Shown here: positions 1 to 7,831 of the stretch, one piece after another
Position numbering within the stretch: the stretch's first letter is position 1
How the letters are laid out: every line of letters begins with the position of its first letter
Source of the DNA: Nitrospirota bacterium
GTDB lineage: Bacteria > Nitrospirota > CAKKRA01 > 9FT-COMBO-42-15
Direction of reading: 5' to 3'
DNA: 9,219 bases
NCBI GenBank assembly: GCA_023248415.1
Contig: JAHFEP010000106.1
Coordinates: forward strand, 1 to 9,219
Translations under genes and position numbers: made by a program
Notes under the pieces: generated by a model
Database searches by the model: none
The model's input: only the letters and a program-made list of their open reading frames with translations
Told to the model about the DNA's origin: nothing

Positions 1-2
1 AG

Positions 3-809
3 ACATCCTTAGCGCTCGGGTTTGGCTTTAGATGCGGTTTCTTAGGCCTTTTGCACATGGAGATAATCAGGGAGCGGCTTGAACGGGAGTTTAACCTTTC
101 CCTTATAAGCACAGCTCCTACTGTTGTATATCAGATTACAACGAATAAGAATGAGAGGCTTACGATTGATAATCCTGTAAAGATGCCAGAGGCGCATTAT
201 ATAGAAAGATTTGAAGAGCCGTTTATATTAGCAAACATAATCCTTCCGGACGAATATGTCGGCTCTGTTATGCAGTTGTGTCAGGACAGGAGGGGCATGC
301 AAAAGGAGTTTACCTATCTTGGAAAGGACAGGGTGCTATTAAAATATGAGCTTCCTTTAAATGAAATAGTCCTTGATTTTTATGATAAACTAAAGTCCTT
401 AACAAAGGGTTATGCCTCGCTTGATTATGAGTTTATTGGATACAGGGAATCAGATTTGGTGAGGTTGGATGTTTTATTAAACGGTGAGATTGTTGATGCC
501 CTTTCATTTATTACGCATAGGGAAAAGGCTGCAATGCGGGGAAGGCAGCTTGCAGAAAGGATGAAAGAAATAATCCCAAGGCAGTTATTTGAGGTGATAA
601 TACAGGCTGCTATTGCCAATAAGATAATTGCAAGGGAGACAATAAGCCCCTTAAGAAAGAATGTTATAGCAAAATGTTACGGCGGTGATATTACAAGAAA
701 GCGCAAGCTCCTTGAGAAGCAAAAAGAAGGCAAAAAGAGGATGAAGCAGGTTGGAAGGGTAGAGCTTCCGCAGGATGCTTTTTTAGCAGTATTGAAGGTA
801 AAAGATTAA
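3..809 (+). CDS. lepA: Elongation factor 4 (LepA), C-terminal part, 5' truncated by window edge
   Basis: Ribosomal back-translocase GTPase LepA/EF4, which binds the ribosome and is involved in translation under stress or in initiation. The frame is open to the left edge; about 269 residues are present out of roughly 600 in the family, so the GTPase domain and about 330 N-terminal residues lie outside. The first visible residues spell the highly conserved LepA stretch GFGFRCGFLGLLHME. Next comes the EF-G domain V-like fold (EAHYIERFEEPFILANIILP, then QDRRGMQKEF and ELPLNEIV), and finally the LepA-specific C-terminal domain with YGGDITRKRKLLEKQKEGKK and a VELPQDAFLAVLKV ending. A TTG at 51 and an ATG at 57 lie inside the conserved stretch and are not starts. 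The TAA stop is followed 21 bp later by lepB, a common lepA-lepB arrangement. The assignment is very secure. Confidence 0.97.
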   Translation, partial: TSLALGFGFRCGFLGLLHMEIIRERLEREFNLSLISTAPTVVYQITTNKNERLTIDNPVKMPEAHYIERFEEPFILANIILPDEYVGSVMQLCQDRRGMQKEFTYLGKDRVLLKYELPLNEIVLDFYDKLKSLTKGYASLDYEFIGYRESDLVRLDVLLNGEIVDALSFITHREKAAMRGRQLAERMKEIIPRQLFEVIIQAAIANKIIARETISPLRKNVIAKCYGGDITRKRKLLEKQKEGKKRMKQVGRVELPQDAFLAVLKVKD

Positions 810-817
810 TTTAAAAA

Positions 818-824
818 GAGAGGT
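818..824 (+). promoter_or_regulatory. Ribosome binding site of lepB
   Basis: GAGAGGT lies 7 nt upstream of the ATG at 831. This spacing favours ATG 831 over the TTG at 828, which would sit only 4 nt away. Confidence 0.6.
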
Positions 825-830
825 AATTTG

Positions 831-1442
831 ATGGAGAAGAATAAATCACTGATAAGGGAATATATTGAGGCTATAGTAATTGCTGTCCTTCTTGCGCTTG
901 TAATAAGGACATTTGCTATACAGGCATTTAAGATTCCTTCTGGCTCTATGATACCAACATTGGATATAGGCGACCACATATTAGTCAGTAAGTTTATCTA
1001 TGGAATAAAAATACCATTTACAGATGTTAAGATTTTTGATTTTAAAAAGCCTAACAGGGGGGATATTATTGTATTTATATATCCTGAAGATGAAAAAAAG
1101 GATTTCATCAAAAGGGTTGTAGGTGTGTCTGGTGATAAGATTGAACTTAAAAACAAAGAGGTCTATATAAACGGCGAAAAGCTTACAGAAAACTATATTA
1201 TTCATCAGGACCCGCATACCAAACCAAAGGAATATGAACCGCGGGATAACACAGGCCCTATAATTGTTCCTCCAGATTCACTCTTTGTTATGGGAGATAA
1301 TCGCGACCAGAGTTATGACAGCCGCTACTGGGGTTTTGTAAAGATGAATAAGGTTAAGGGAAGGGCATTTATTATCTACTGGTCATGGGACGGCAAGGAC
1401 ACATGGGTCAGATGGCGGAGGATTGGTAAGATAATCAGATAA
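831..1442 (+). CDS. lepB: Signal peptidase I
   Basis: Type I signal peptidase: a membrane-anchored Ser/Lys protease that removes signal peptides from secreted proteins on the outer face of the inner membrane. Translation from ATG 831 gives 203 residues. A single hydrophobic segment (about 12-30) anchors the protein. The family boxes are all present and in order: IPSGSMIPTL with nucleophile Ser39, FIKRVVG with general base Lys94, and the C-terminal box MGDNRDQSYDSRYWG at about 154-168. The length fits short one-anchor bacterial enzymes rather than the longer E. coli LepB with two anchors. The gene lies 21 bp after lepA and 6 bp before the first glycosyltransferase, so it is probably co-transcribed with both. 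No catalytic residue is missing. I chose ATG 831 from the Shine-Dalgarno spacing. Confidence 0.96.
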   Translation: MEKNKSLIREYIEAIVIAVLLALVIRTFAIQAFKIPSGSMIPTLDIGDHILVSKFIYGIKIPFTDVKIFDFKKPNRGDIIVFIYPEDEKKDFIKRVVGVSGDKIELKNKEVYINGEKLTENYIIHQDPHTKPKEYEPRDNTGPIIVPPDSLFVMGDNRDQSYDSRYWGFVKMNKVKGRAFIIYWSWDGKDTWVRWRRIGKIIR

Positions 1443-1448
1443 TCCTTT

Positions 1449-2612
1449 ATGAATGTCTTTTTTAATGATGTAAGAAAGATATTAATAATAAAGCTAAGGC
1501 ACATTGGCGATGTCCTGCTTACAGTGCCTGCGATCAGGGCTTTAAAAGAAAACTTTCCAGACGCAAATATCTCTGCGCTTGTCAATAAAGGGACAGAGGA
1601 AGTGCTAAAAGGCAATCCCCTCCTTGATGAGATAATTGTCTATGACCGTAATATTAAAGGATTGCCAATATCACAAAAAATCAGGGGTGAAATAAGTTTT
1701 ATATCAAGGCTAAGAAAAAAGGAATTTGATTTAGTAGTTGATCTTACCAGTGGAGACAGGCCTGCATTACTTTCCTTTTTAAGCTCTGCAAGATACAGGA
1801 TTGGAAATAATCCAAAGGGAAAAGGATTTTTAGGGAAGAGGCTTTTATATACACATCTTGCAAATGTTGAGCAAAAGAGGAGGCATACAGTTGAATACAA
1901 TTTAGATATAGTAAGGGAATTCGGAATTGATACAAAGGACAAAAGAGTAGATTTTTCTTTCAACAAAGAAGATGAACAGTATATTAATATTTTTTTAAAA
2001 AAGAATAAAATCAGTAAAAAGGATATCCTTGTGCATGTGCATCCAACATCGCGCTGGCTATTTAAAACATGGAATGATAAGTCTATGGCAAAGGTTATTG
2101 ATTATCTCCAGATTAAGAAAAAGGTAAAGGTTGCTGTAACTGCAAGCACTGAAAAAAGGGAAGCTGATAAGGCTAAGAAAATACTTAAGCTCTGCAAGTT
2201 AAAGCCATTGGAATTAATAGGAAAAACAACATTAAAACAGGCAGGGGCGCTATCTAAAAGGTCAAATCTTTTCTTTGGTGTAGACTCTGCGCCAATGCAT
2301 ATTGCTGCTGCAATGAACACTCCTGTAATTGCATTGTTTGGCCCATCAGGCGCCTTCCATTGGGGGCCGTGGGATAATCAGCAGGGGCAAGGGGCAAGTG
2401 GCAAGGGGCAAGAAAATGCTTATCAAAAAAAGAATGCGATACAGACCTTTGGAATGCATACTGTGATACAAAAGGATTGGGATTGTGTTCCCTGCGGAAA
2501 AGACGGATGCGACGGGACAAAGATAAGCAGGTGCCTTGAAGAAATTTCTGTAAAATCTGTAATAAAGATATTAGATAAAAAAATAAATCATATAAGACAA
2601 AATTCTAAATGA
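1449..2612 (+). CDS. GT9 glycosyltransferase, WaaQ/heptosyltransferase III-like
   Basis: Family 9 glycosyltransferase that would transfer a heptose (or other sugar) from an ADP-activated donor to LPS core on the inner side of the cytoplasmic membrane. The N-terminal Rossmann half opens with KILIIKLRHIGDVLLTVPAIRAL, split here as KILIIKLRHIGD plus VLLTVPAIRAL; Asp21 of the IGD motif corresponds to the conserved GT9 catalytic Asp. The C-terminal donor-binding half has FFGVDSAPMHIAAAM with Asp279, then PVIALFGPSG. Near the C-terminus Cys346, Cys349, Cys354 and Cys362 (CX2CX4CX7C) form the cysteine cluster often seen in GT9 proteins; a metal or disulfide role is inference. Residues 312-321 are encoded by a GGGGCAA tandem repeat and look like an insertion. 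The start is 6 bp after lepB without a clear Shine-Dalgarno, which suggests coupling. The family is secure; the sugar and acceptor are unknown. Confidence 0.9.
   Translation: MNVFFNDVRKILIIKLRHIGDVLLTVPAIRALKENFPDANISALVNKGTEEVLKGNPLLDEIIVYDRNIKGLPISQKIRGEISFISRLRKKEFDLVVDLTSGDRPALLSFLSSARYRIGNNPKGKGFLGKRLLYTHLANVEQKRRHTVEYNLDIVREFGIDTKDKRVDFSFNKEDEQYINIFLKKNKISKKDILVHVHPTSRWLFKTWNDKSMAKVIDYLQIKKKVKVAVTASTEKREADKAKKILKLCKLKPLELIGKTTLKQAGALSKRSNLFFGVDSAPMHIAAAMNTPVIALFGPSGAFHWGPWDNQQGQGASGKGQENAYQKKNAIQTFGMHTVIQKDWDCVPCGKDGCDGTKISRCLEEISVKSVIKILDKKINHIRQNSK
2384..2411 (+). repeat. Tandem heptamer repeat (4 x GGGGCAA) inside the GT9 gene
   Basis: Four consecutive 7-bp units: GGGGCAA at 2384, GGGGCAA at 2391, GTGGCAA at 2398 and GGGGCAA at 2405, followed by one further G. 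The only mismatch is G to T in unit three. The unit length is not a multiple of three, so the copies are read in different frames and give the Gly/Gln/Ser-rich stretch QGQGASGKGQ at residues 312-321. The base composition is strikingly GC-rich against the AT-rich gene around it. Confidence 0.9.
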
Positions 2613-3760
2613 AGATATGCTTTTATACTGCAACCTTCCTTCCCACAATCGGCGGTGCAGAAATATTTCTGCACAACCTTGCTGCCTCATTATCTGAGCT
2701 CGGACACTCTGTAACTGTTCTCGCGCCAAAGGTGAGGGGTAAAGATAATAAAATAGATGCCATTTATAATATCAGAAGATACCAGAGACCGTCTTCAAAA
2801 AGATTTGGTGTAAGACAGATATTATTATATTTAATGCTGGAAAAATTTAAAAATGATTTTGACATTCTTCACTGCCATGGCGCATACCCGCCGGGATATG
2901 TAGGTGCAACATTTAAAAAGATATTTAAAACTCCTTTAGTGATAAGACCTCATGGTTCTGATATATTGCCTGATGAAGGCATTAGAAAGAATCAAAGGCT
3001 GGACAGAAGGGTAAAAGAGGCGCTAAATGCTGCTGATGCAATAATAGCCCAGAGCAGGTTTTTGAAGGAAGAGATTGAAAAAATAACTGGGGTAACAGAT
3101 AAGATAAAGGTAATACCTAATGGTGTTAAAATATCTGAATTTGACAGCCATAAAGCTTTAAAAAGTAAAAAACCCTATATCCTTGCAATGGGAAGCCTTA
3201 CAAAAAAGAAAGGCTTTGATATCCTGATTTCTGCTTTTGATTATTTGAAGCAGAGATTTCCAAAGGCAGAATTAAAGATTGCCGGCGATGGAAAGGAATC
3301 AGAGAATTACAAGATGCTGATTAATGAAAAAGGGTTAAATAATTCAATCAAACTTTTAGGAAATATTACAGGTAAAAAAAAGATTGCCCTCTTTAAAAAT
3401 TGCCTTTTTTTTGTTAATTCATCAAGGAGGGAGCCCTTTGCAAATGTAAACTTAGAGGCATTGGCAGCAGGAAAGCCTATTATTGCAACAAGGGTTGGCG
3501 GAAATACAGAGGTTGTAAAAAATGGCTATAACGGTTTTCTCGTTCCTACTGAAGACCCTGTTAAACTTAGCGAGGCGATGATTAAACTTTACAATAATAG
3601 AGGTCTTTTAAAAAAGATGTCAGAAAGGTCAAGAGAGATTGCAGAGAGATATGAATGGGATTTGATTGTGAAAAGATATATTAAATTATATGATGAACTA
3701 TTAAAAAGCAAAGAGTCATTGCGAGGCAAAGCCGAAGCAATCTCTGATTTTTGGCAATAA
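2609..3760 (+). CDS. GT4-family (GT-B) glycosyltransferase
   Basis: Retaining glycosyltransferase of family 4, probably adding a nucleotide-activated sugar to a cell-surface glycan at the cytoplasmic face of the inner membrane. The N-terminal acceptor domain starts with the typical strand and Gly-rich loop FYTATFLPTIGGAE (Gly15-Gly16). RPHGSD and IPNGVKISEFD mark the middle and the interdomain region. The C-terminal donor domain (about 185-360) has MGSLTKKKGFDILI, KIAGDGKE and the EX7E motif EPFANVNLE (Glu275 and Glu283), then ALAAGKPIIATRVGG. The start ATG overlaps the GT9 stop as ATGA. The last 14 residues, from Ser370, are encoded by a palindromic dispersed repeat and are probably not part of the original protein, which would end near residue 369 in the usual family layout. 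Substrate unknown. Confidence 0.9.
   Translation: MKICFYTATFLPTIGGAEIFLHNLAASLSELGHSVTVLAPKVRGKDNKIDAIYNIRRYQRPSSKRFGVRQILLYLMLEKFKNDFDILHCHGAYPPGYVGATFKKIFKTPLVIRPHGSDILPDEGIRKNQRLDRRVKEALNAADAIIAQSRFLKEEIEKITGVTDKIKVIPNGVKISEFDSHKALKSKKPYILAMGSLTKKKGFDILISAFDYLKQRFPKAELKIAGDGKESENYKMLINEKGLNNSIKLLGNITGKKKIALFKNCLFFVNSSRREPFANVNLEALAAGKPIIATRVGGNTEVVKNGYNGFLVPTEDPVKLSEAMIKLYNNRGLLKKMSERSREIAERYEWDLIVKRYIKLYDELLKSKESLRGKAEAISDFWQ
3715..3744 (+). repeat. Palindromic dispersed-repeat fragment at the 3' end of the GT4 gene
   Basis: The 30-bp segment contains an imperfect hairpin: ATTGC at 3718-3722 pairs with GCAAT at 3737-3741, and GGC at 3725-3727 pairs with GCC at 3731-3733, with an AAA loop and a small internal bulge. 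The reverse complement (GAGATTGCTTCGG, then CTTTGCCTCGCAATGAC) resembles a short palindromic repeat that I recall as scattered through many bacterial genomes and often read into the ends of genes. Only one copy lies in this window. The hairpin is seen directly; membership in a dispersed family is from memory. Confidence 0.7.
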
Positions 3761-3769
3761 GGTATTTTT

Positions 3770-5662
3770 ATGTGCGGTATCTGCGGTAAATTTAATTTTG
3801 ATAAGAATAAGGCAGTTGATAAAGTTCTGATAAAAAAGATGTGTGATACCATTGTCCATCGGGGGCCTGATGATGAGGGGTATTACATCAATAAAAATAT
3901 TGGACTCGGAATGCGCAGGCTTAGCATAATAGATATAAATACAGGACACCAGCCAATATCAAATGAGAATGAGAAAATATGGATTGTATTAAATGGAGAG
4001 ATTTATAATTACAGGATTTTGAGGTCTGAGCTTGAAGGAAAGGGACACAGGTTTAAAACCAATTCAGATACAGAGGTAATAATCCATCTTTACGAGGAGT
4101 ATGGCATTGACTGCTTAAAATATCTAAGAGGAATGTTTGCCTTTGCTATATGGGATACAGAAAATGAGAGGCTCTTTCTTGCCAGAGACAGGGTGGGTAA
4201 AAAGCCTCTTGTTTATGCCATTATTAATAACAGTATTATCTTTGCCTCTGAATTAAAGGCAATAATTCAGGATGATGCTGTAAAAAAGGAGATAGACTTA
4301 GATGCATTAGACCAGTATCTAAGCTTTCAGTTTGTTCCATCACCATATACAATTTTTAAAGGAATAAATAAACTTCCGCCAGCAAGTTATCTGATATGCG
4401 AAAATGGAAAAACACAGATTAAAAGATACTGGGAATTGAATTTTTCCAATAAAATAATTTTATCGGAAAATGAATACTCAGAGAAAATCTTAAAAGAATT
4501 AGAAGAGGCAGTAAGACTAAGGATGATAAGCGATGTGCCGCTCGGCGCATTATTAAGCGGAGGGATTGACTCAAGCGCAGTTGTTGGCATGATGGCAAGG
4601 CTGTCAGACAGGCCAATAAAGACCTTTAGCATTGGATTTGAAGAGGAGGAATACAGCGAGCTGAAATATGCAAGGATAGTTGCAGAGCGGTTTAAAACAG
4701 AGCATCACGAATTTATTGTCAAGCCTGACATAATAGATATACTGCCTGAATTGGCATGGCATTATGACGAACCCTTTGCTGATAAATCTGCTGTGCCGTC
4801 ATATTATATATCTAAAATGGCTGGTAAGCATGTCAAGGTTGTTTTAAACGGCGATGGAGGTGACGAATCCTTTGCAGGGTACAGCAGATATCAGCAAGGC
4901 AGCAATATTATTTCTCTGCTTCCAGCATCAATAAAGGATTCACTGGAAAAACTGGCGATTAATAATTATTTTAAGATATCAGACAGCAACAAGGTTATCT
5001 CAAAGATGCTGAAGAAGACAGCATTAAACCTATTTCCAATATCGCGAAGCATAATCTTTCCAGAATTTTTCAGCGGAAGGAATAAATACGATTTATATAA
5101 TAAAGATACGAGAGAAAAGATAAATAGCTCCATAAAAAACAAGATTGACGGGCTTTTAGATTATGGAAAAGCTATAAATGATAATATTGATGCAATGGTC
5201 AATATTGATTTTAAGCACTATCTGTCTGGCGATTTATTAGTAAAGATGGATATCGCTAGCATGGCGAATTCACTTGAGACACGTTCACCCTTTTTAGACC
5301 ATAAACTTCTTAAATTTTCCATGACCATACCGTCTTCATTTAAGATTAAAAATAATGCAGGAAAATATATCCTAAAAAAGGCATTATCTGATATACTGCC
5401 TGAAGAAATACTTAATAGAAATAAGATGGGATTCAGTATGCCATTGATTTATTGGTTCAGAAATGAATTAAAACAATTTGCATATCAAATAATTTTGGAT
5501 AACTCAGAAGGCATAAAACTATTCTTTAATTTAAATTATGTTAAACAGCTTTTAGATGAACATGTATCAGGCAGAAAAAATCATGCCCTCAGGATATGGT
5601 CGCTTATTGTCTTTGAGATGTGGTATAGAAGATTTATAAAGGGGAATCTAAGAGAGGCATGA
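3770..5662 (+). CDS. asnB: Asparagine synthetase-type glutamine amidotransferase (AsnB family)
   Basis: Glutamine-hydrolysing asparagine synthetase family, 630 residues, a normal length. The N-terminal class II glutaminase domain (2-about 200) begins MCGICG, so Cys2 becomes the nucleophile after Met removal. Its other signature parts are RGPDDEG (31-37), RRLSIID, NGEIYNY (75-81), SDTEVI (99-104) and FLARDRVGKKPLVY. The C-terminal synthetase domain has the ATP pyrophosphatase loop SGGIDS (263-268), NGDGGDESFAGY near 360-370 and KMDIASMANSLETRSPFLDH around 492-511. All expected catalytic elements are present. The gene sits 9 bp after a GT4 with AAGG at 3759-3762 as ribosome site, and overlaps the next gene as ATGA. 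Family members within polysaccharide clusters can amidate sugar acids; whether this one makes asparagine or modifies a glycan cannot be told from sequence. Confidence 0.92.
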   Translation: MCGICGKFNFDKNKAVDKVLIKKMCDTIVHRGPDDEGYYINKNIGLGMRRLSIIDINTGHQPISNENEKIWIVLNGEIYNYRILRSELEGKGHRFKTNSDTEVIIHLYEEYGIDCLKYLRGMFAFAIWDTENERLFLARDRVGKKPLVYAIINNSIIFASELKAIIQDDAVKKEIDLDALDQYLSFQFVPSPYTIFKGINKLPPASYLICENGKTQIKRYWELNFSNKIILSENEYSEKILKELEEAVRLRMISDVPLGALLSGGIDSSAVVGMMARLSDRPIKTFSIGFEEEEYSELKYARIVAERFKTEHHEFIVKPDIIDILPELAWHYDEPFADKSAVPSYYISKMAGKHVKVVLNGDGGDESFAGYSRYQQGSNIISLLPASIKDSLEKLAINNYFKISDSNKVISKMLKKTALNLFPISRSIIFPEFFSGRNKYDLYNKDTREKINSSIKNKIDGLLDYGKAINDNIDAMVNIDFKHYLSGDLLVKMDIASMANSLETRSPFLDHKLLKFSMTIPSSFKIKNNAGKYILKKALSDILPEEILNRNKMGFSMPLIYWFRNELKQFAYQIILDNSEGIKLFFNLNYVKQLLDEHVSGRKNHALRIWSLIVFEMWYRRFIKGNLREA

Positions 5663-6705
5663 AAATACTCCTTGTTTACAGTTTTAAGGAAAATGCTATT
5701 CCTCTTGGCATTCACTGTGAAAGGGCATTGACCAATTTAGGACATATGGTAATAAGGCATGAATCTACTGCTGTCAGCATATATGATAAACTTTTGTTTA
5801 AGCCAGTAAACAAGTTATTAAGCAATTTGCGTATAACAAGGGAGCAGCCCATTGGCAAGAACTCTAATTTAAATTCAATAAATCTGAGAAATATCGGACT
5901 GATTAATGCTGTAAGAGAGACAAGACCAGATTTAGTATTTATTCTAAGAGGCGCTGATTTTTCCCCAGAGACATTGTTAAAAATAAAGAAGGAGAGCAAC
6001 GCAAAACTTGTCTGCTGGTGGTTAGAAGGCCCTAAGGCAATAGAAAAATCTTTAGAAAAAGCCCCTTACTACGATTTTTACTTTATTAATTCACGCTATT
6101 CTGTTGAAGAGCATAAAAAAAGGGGGGTTAAGAATTGTTATTATCTGCCATTTGGAGCAGATTTGGAGTTTTATAAAAGGACTATTCCAGCAGAATACCA
6201 ATGCGATGTTGGTTTTGTTGGCGCATGGGATCAGAACAGACAAAATCTGTTACAAGGCTTAACAGACTTTGATAATGCAAGTATCTGGGGGCCAAAATGG
6301 CGCAAGAAAAATAATAAAGACAAAAAGATGCTAAGGATTATAAAAGGGGATGGTATATACAACGATGATGTAGCTAAATTTTATAGCACTACAAGAATAA
6401 ACATTAATATAGATGCCTGGTATAATTATATTCCGTCAGGTGTGAGCCTGAGGATTTTTGATATACCTGCTTGCGGAGGTTTTTTGCTCACAGATTTTGT
6501 GGAAGAACTTCCGGAGTTATACAAGCTGCCGGAAGAAATGGAGACATTTAAGACACAGGATGAGTTTATTGGCAAGATAAAATATTATCTTAAAAATGAT
6601 AAAAAAAGAGAAAAGATAGCTGAAAACGGCTGCAGAAGGGTTATTGCAGACCATACATACGAAATCAGAATGAAGCAGTTGTTAAATATTATTTCAGGAA
6701 ACTGA
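5659..6705 (+). CDS. CgeB-like glycosyltransferase (GT1 superfamily, Glycos_transf_1_2 type)
   Basis: 348-residue GT-B protein resembling the CgeB/spore-maturation-type glycosyltransferases, which are common in surface-glycan clusters of non-sporulating bacteria too. Visible family traits are RPDLVFILRGADF, the acidic aromatic stretch CWWLEGP, YYDFYFINS, YLPFGADLEFY, CDVGFVGAWDQNRQ, then WGPKW, VAKFYSTTRININI and the C-terminal donor-domain segment SLRIFDIPACGGFLLTDFVEEL, here read as SLRIFDIPACGG plus FLLTDFVEEL, with the final IAENGCRRVIADHTYEIR. There is no signal peptide or membrane segment, so it acts in the cytoplasm. It overlaps asnB by 4 bp (ATGA), and the next gene starts 1 bp after its stop. 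AGAGAGG at 5651-5657 is too close to the start to be an ideal ribosome site, so coupling to asnB is likely. The substrate is unknown, and sporulation is not implied. Confidence 0.82.
   Translation: MKILLVYSFKENAIPLGIHCERALTNLGHMVIRHESTAVSIYDKLLFKPVNKLLSNLRITREQPIGKNSNLNSINLRNIGLINAVRETRPDLVFILRGADFSPETLLKIKKESNAKLVCWWLEGPKAIEKSLEKAPYYDFYFINSRYSVEEHKKRGVKNCYYLPFGADLEFYKRTIPAEYQCDVGFVGAWDQNRQNLLQGLTDFDNASIWGPKWRKKNNKDKKMLRIIKGDGIYNDDVAKFYSTTRININIDAWYNYIPSGVSLRIFDIPACGGFLLTDFVEELPELYKLPEEMETFKTQDEFIGKIKYYLKNDKKREKIAENGCRRVIADHTYEIRMKQLLNIISGN
6697..6700 (+). promoter_or_regulatory. Ribosome binding site supporting a TTG start
   Basis: AGGA lies 6 nt before the TTG at 6707. With the conserved sequence KKYTILHTESSNGWGGQE beginning immediately after it and no upstream in-frame ATG at usable spacing, this supports TTG as the real start. 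Confidence 0.5.
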
Positions 6706-6706
6706 T

Positions 6707-7831
6707 TTGAAAAAATATACTATTCTACATACAGAGTCATCCAATGGGTGGGGCGGTCAGGAGATAAGGATTATCACAGAGGCAGATGGCATGATAAAAA
6801 GGGGACACAGGATTATAATTGCAGCCCCTCCTGATGCCAGGATAATCAGACAGGCAAAGGCAAGAAGCATTGAGACAGCGCCATTATCAATGGAGAAATC
6901 ATCTGTTTTTGGCCCTATCAGAAAACTTATAAGTGTTATAAACAGGTATGAGATTGATATTGTTAATACCCATAGCTCAAGGGATAGCTGGTTAGCATCA
7001 ATTGCTGCAAGGTTATCGTCCAGAAAACCTGTTATTATAAGGACAAGGCATCTCTCAACTTCAATCTCTAACAATTTCTTGAGCAGGATTCTCTATAATC
7101 ATCTGCCGCATAAAATAATCACAACCGGAGAGTCTATAAAAAATGGTATGGTAGAAAAAAATAATTTTAATCCGGATAAGATTGTATCTATCCCAACAGG
7201 CATAGACCTTGAAATATTCAAAACAAGAAAGACTGGCGCAAATATCAGAAAAACTTTAAATATACCCGCACGAGCGTCTTTGATTGGAATGGTCTCTGTG
7301 CTTAGGAGCTGGAAGGGGCATTTGTATCTCCTTGAGGCAATACCAGATGTAGTAAAGAAGTTTCCTAATGCAAGATTTATTATAGTGGGCGATGGTCCTT
7401 ATAAGGATGTGATTGAAGAAAAGATTAAAGAAATGGGTATTGGAAAATATATAATAATGACTGGCCATAGAGAGGATATTCCAGCGATACTCTCAGCGAT
7501 AGATTTCCTCATCTTTCCATCATATGCAAATGAAGGTGTACCGCAGACAGTACTGCAAACCTTTGCATCTAACAAGACTGTAATTGCATCAGATGTTGGT
7601 TCAATATCTGAAGTTGTATTGAATAATAAAACCGGCTTCCTGATTCCGCCTCGTAATTCGTCAGTTATCGCCAAAAGGATTATTGAACTATTAAAAGACA
7701 AAAACAAAAGAAAAAATATGGCGTCTGCCGGGAAAAAACTCGTTGAAGCAAAATATTCACTTGAGGCAATGCTGAATAAAATTGAAAAATTACATAATGA
7801 GTTAATGATAATGAGGGGTAGTAATGCCTAA
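6707..7831 (+). CDS. GT4-family (GT-B) glycosyltransferase, TTG start
   Basis: 374-residue GT4 glycosyltransferase. The N-terminal domain opens with ILHTESSNGWGGQEIRI, the Gly-rich acceptor loop, and contains NTHSSRDSW, TRHLSTSI and KIITTGESIKNGM. IPTGIDLEIF marks the domain junction. The donor domain starts with GMVSVLRSWKGHLYLLEA, followed by FIIVGDGPYKD, TGHREDIPAILSAID, and FPSYANEGVPQTVLQTFAS. The usual EX7E motif reads EGVPQTVLQ, with Glu276 kept but Gln284 in place of the second Glu. From memory this variant recurs in a GT4 subgroup, so it need not mean inactivity. It ends with VGSISEVVLNNKTGFLIPP. TTG is used as start, 1 bp after the CgeB-like gene. It shares an 8-bp overlap with the following GT9. 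It would act in the cytoplasm on a membrane-linked glycan; donor and acceptor are unknown. Confidence 0.9.
   Translation: MKKYTILHTESSNGWGGQEIRIITEADGMIKRGHRIIIAAPPDARIIRQAKARSIETAPLSMEKSSVFGPIRKLISVINRYEIDIVNTHSSRDSWLASIAARLSSRKPVIIRTRHLSTSISNNFLSRILYNHLPHKIITTGESIKNGMVEKNNFNPDKIVSIPTGIDLEIFKTRKTGANIRKTLNIPARASLIGMVSVLRSWKGHLYLLEAIPDVVKKFPNARFIIVGDGPYKDVIEEKIKEMGIGKYIIMTGHREDIPAILSAIDFLIFPSYANEGVPQTVLQTFASNKTVIASDVGSISEVVLNNKTGFLIPPRNSSVIAKRIIELLKDKNKRKNMASAGKKLVEAKYSLEAMLNKIEKLHNELMIMRGSNA

Noticed and set aside
51..59. TTG 51 or ATG 57 as the start of the first gene
   Set aside because: The frame is open to the window edge and encodes the conserved LepA stretch ending HME, so these codons are internal and the gene is truncated by the window.
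828..830. TTG as start of lepB
   Set aside because: It is only 4 nt from the Shine-Dalgarno, while the adjacent ATG at 831 has normal spacing.
981..1217. Reverse-strand reading frames within lepB and other genes
   Set aside because: All long minus-strand frames lie opposite well-supported plus-strand genes, show no recognisable motif, and fit antisense shadows in AT-rich DNA.
3374..3412. A8 and T8 runs in the first GT4 as a switch
   Set aside because: Runs of this length occur repeatedly in this AT-rich window, the frame is intact, and nothing else points to a designed mutable site.
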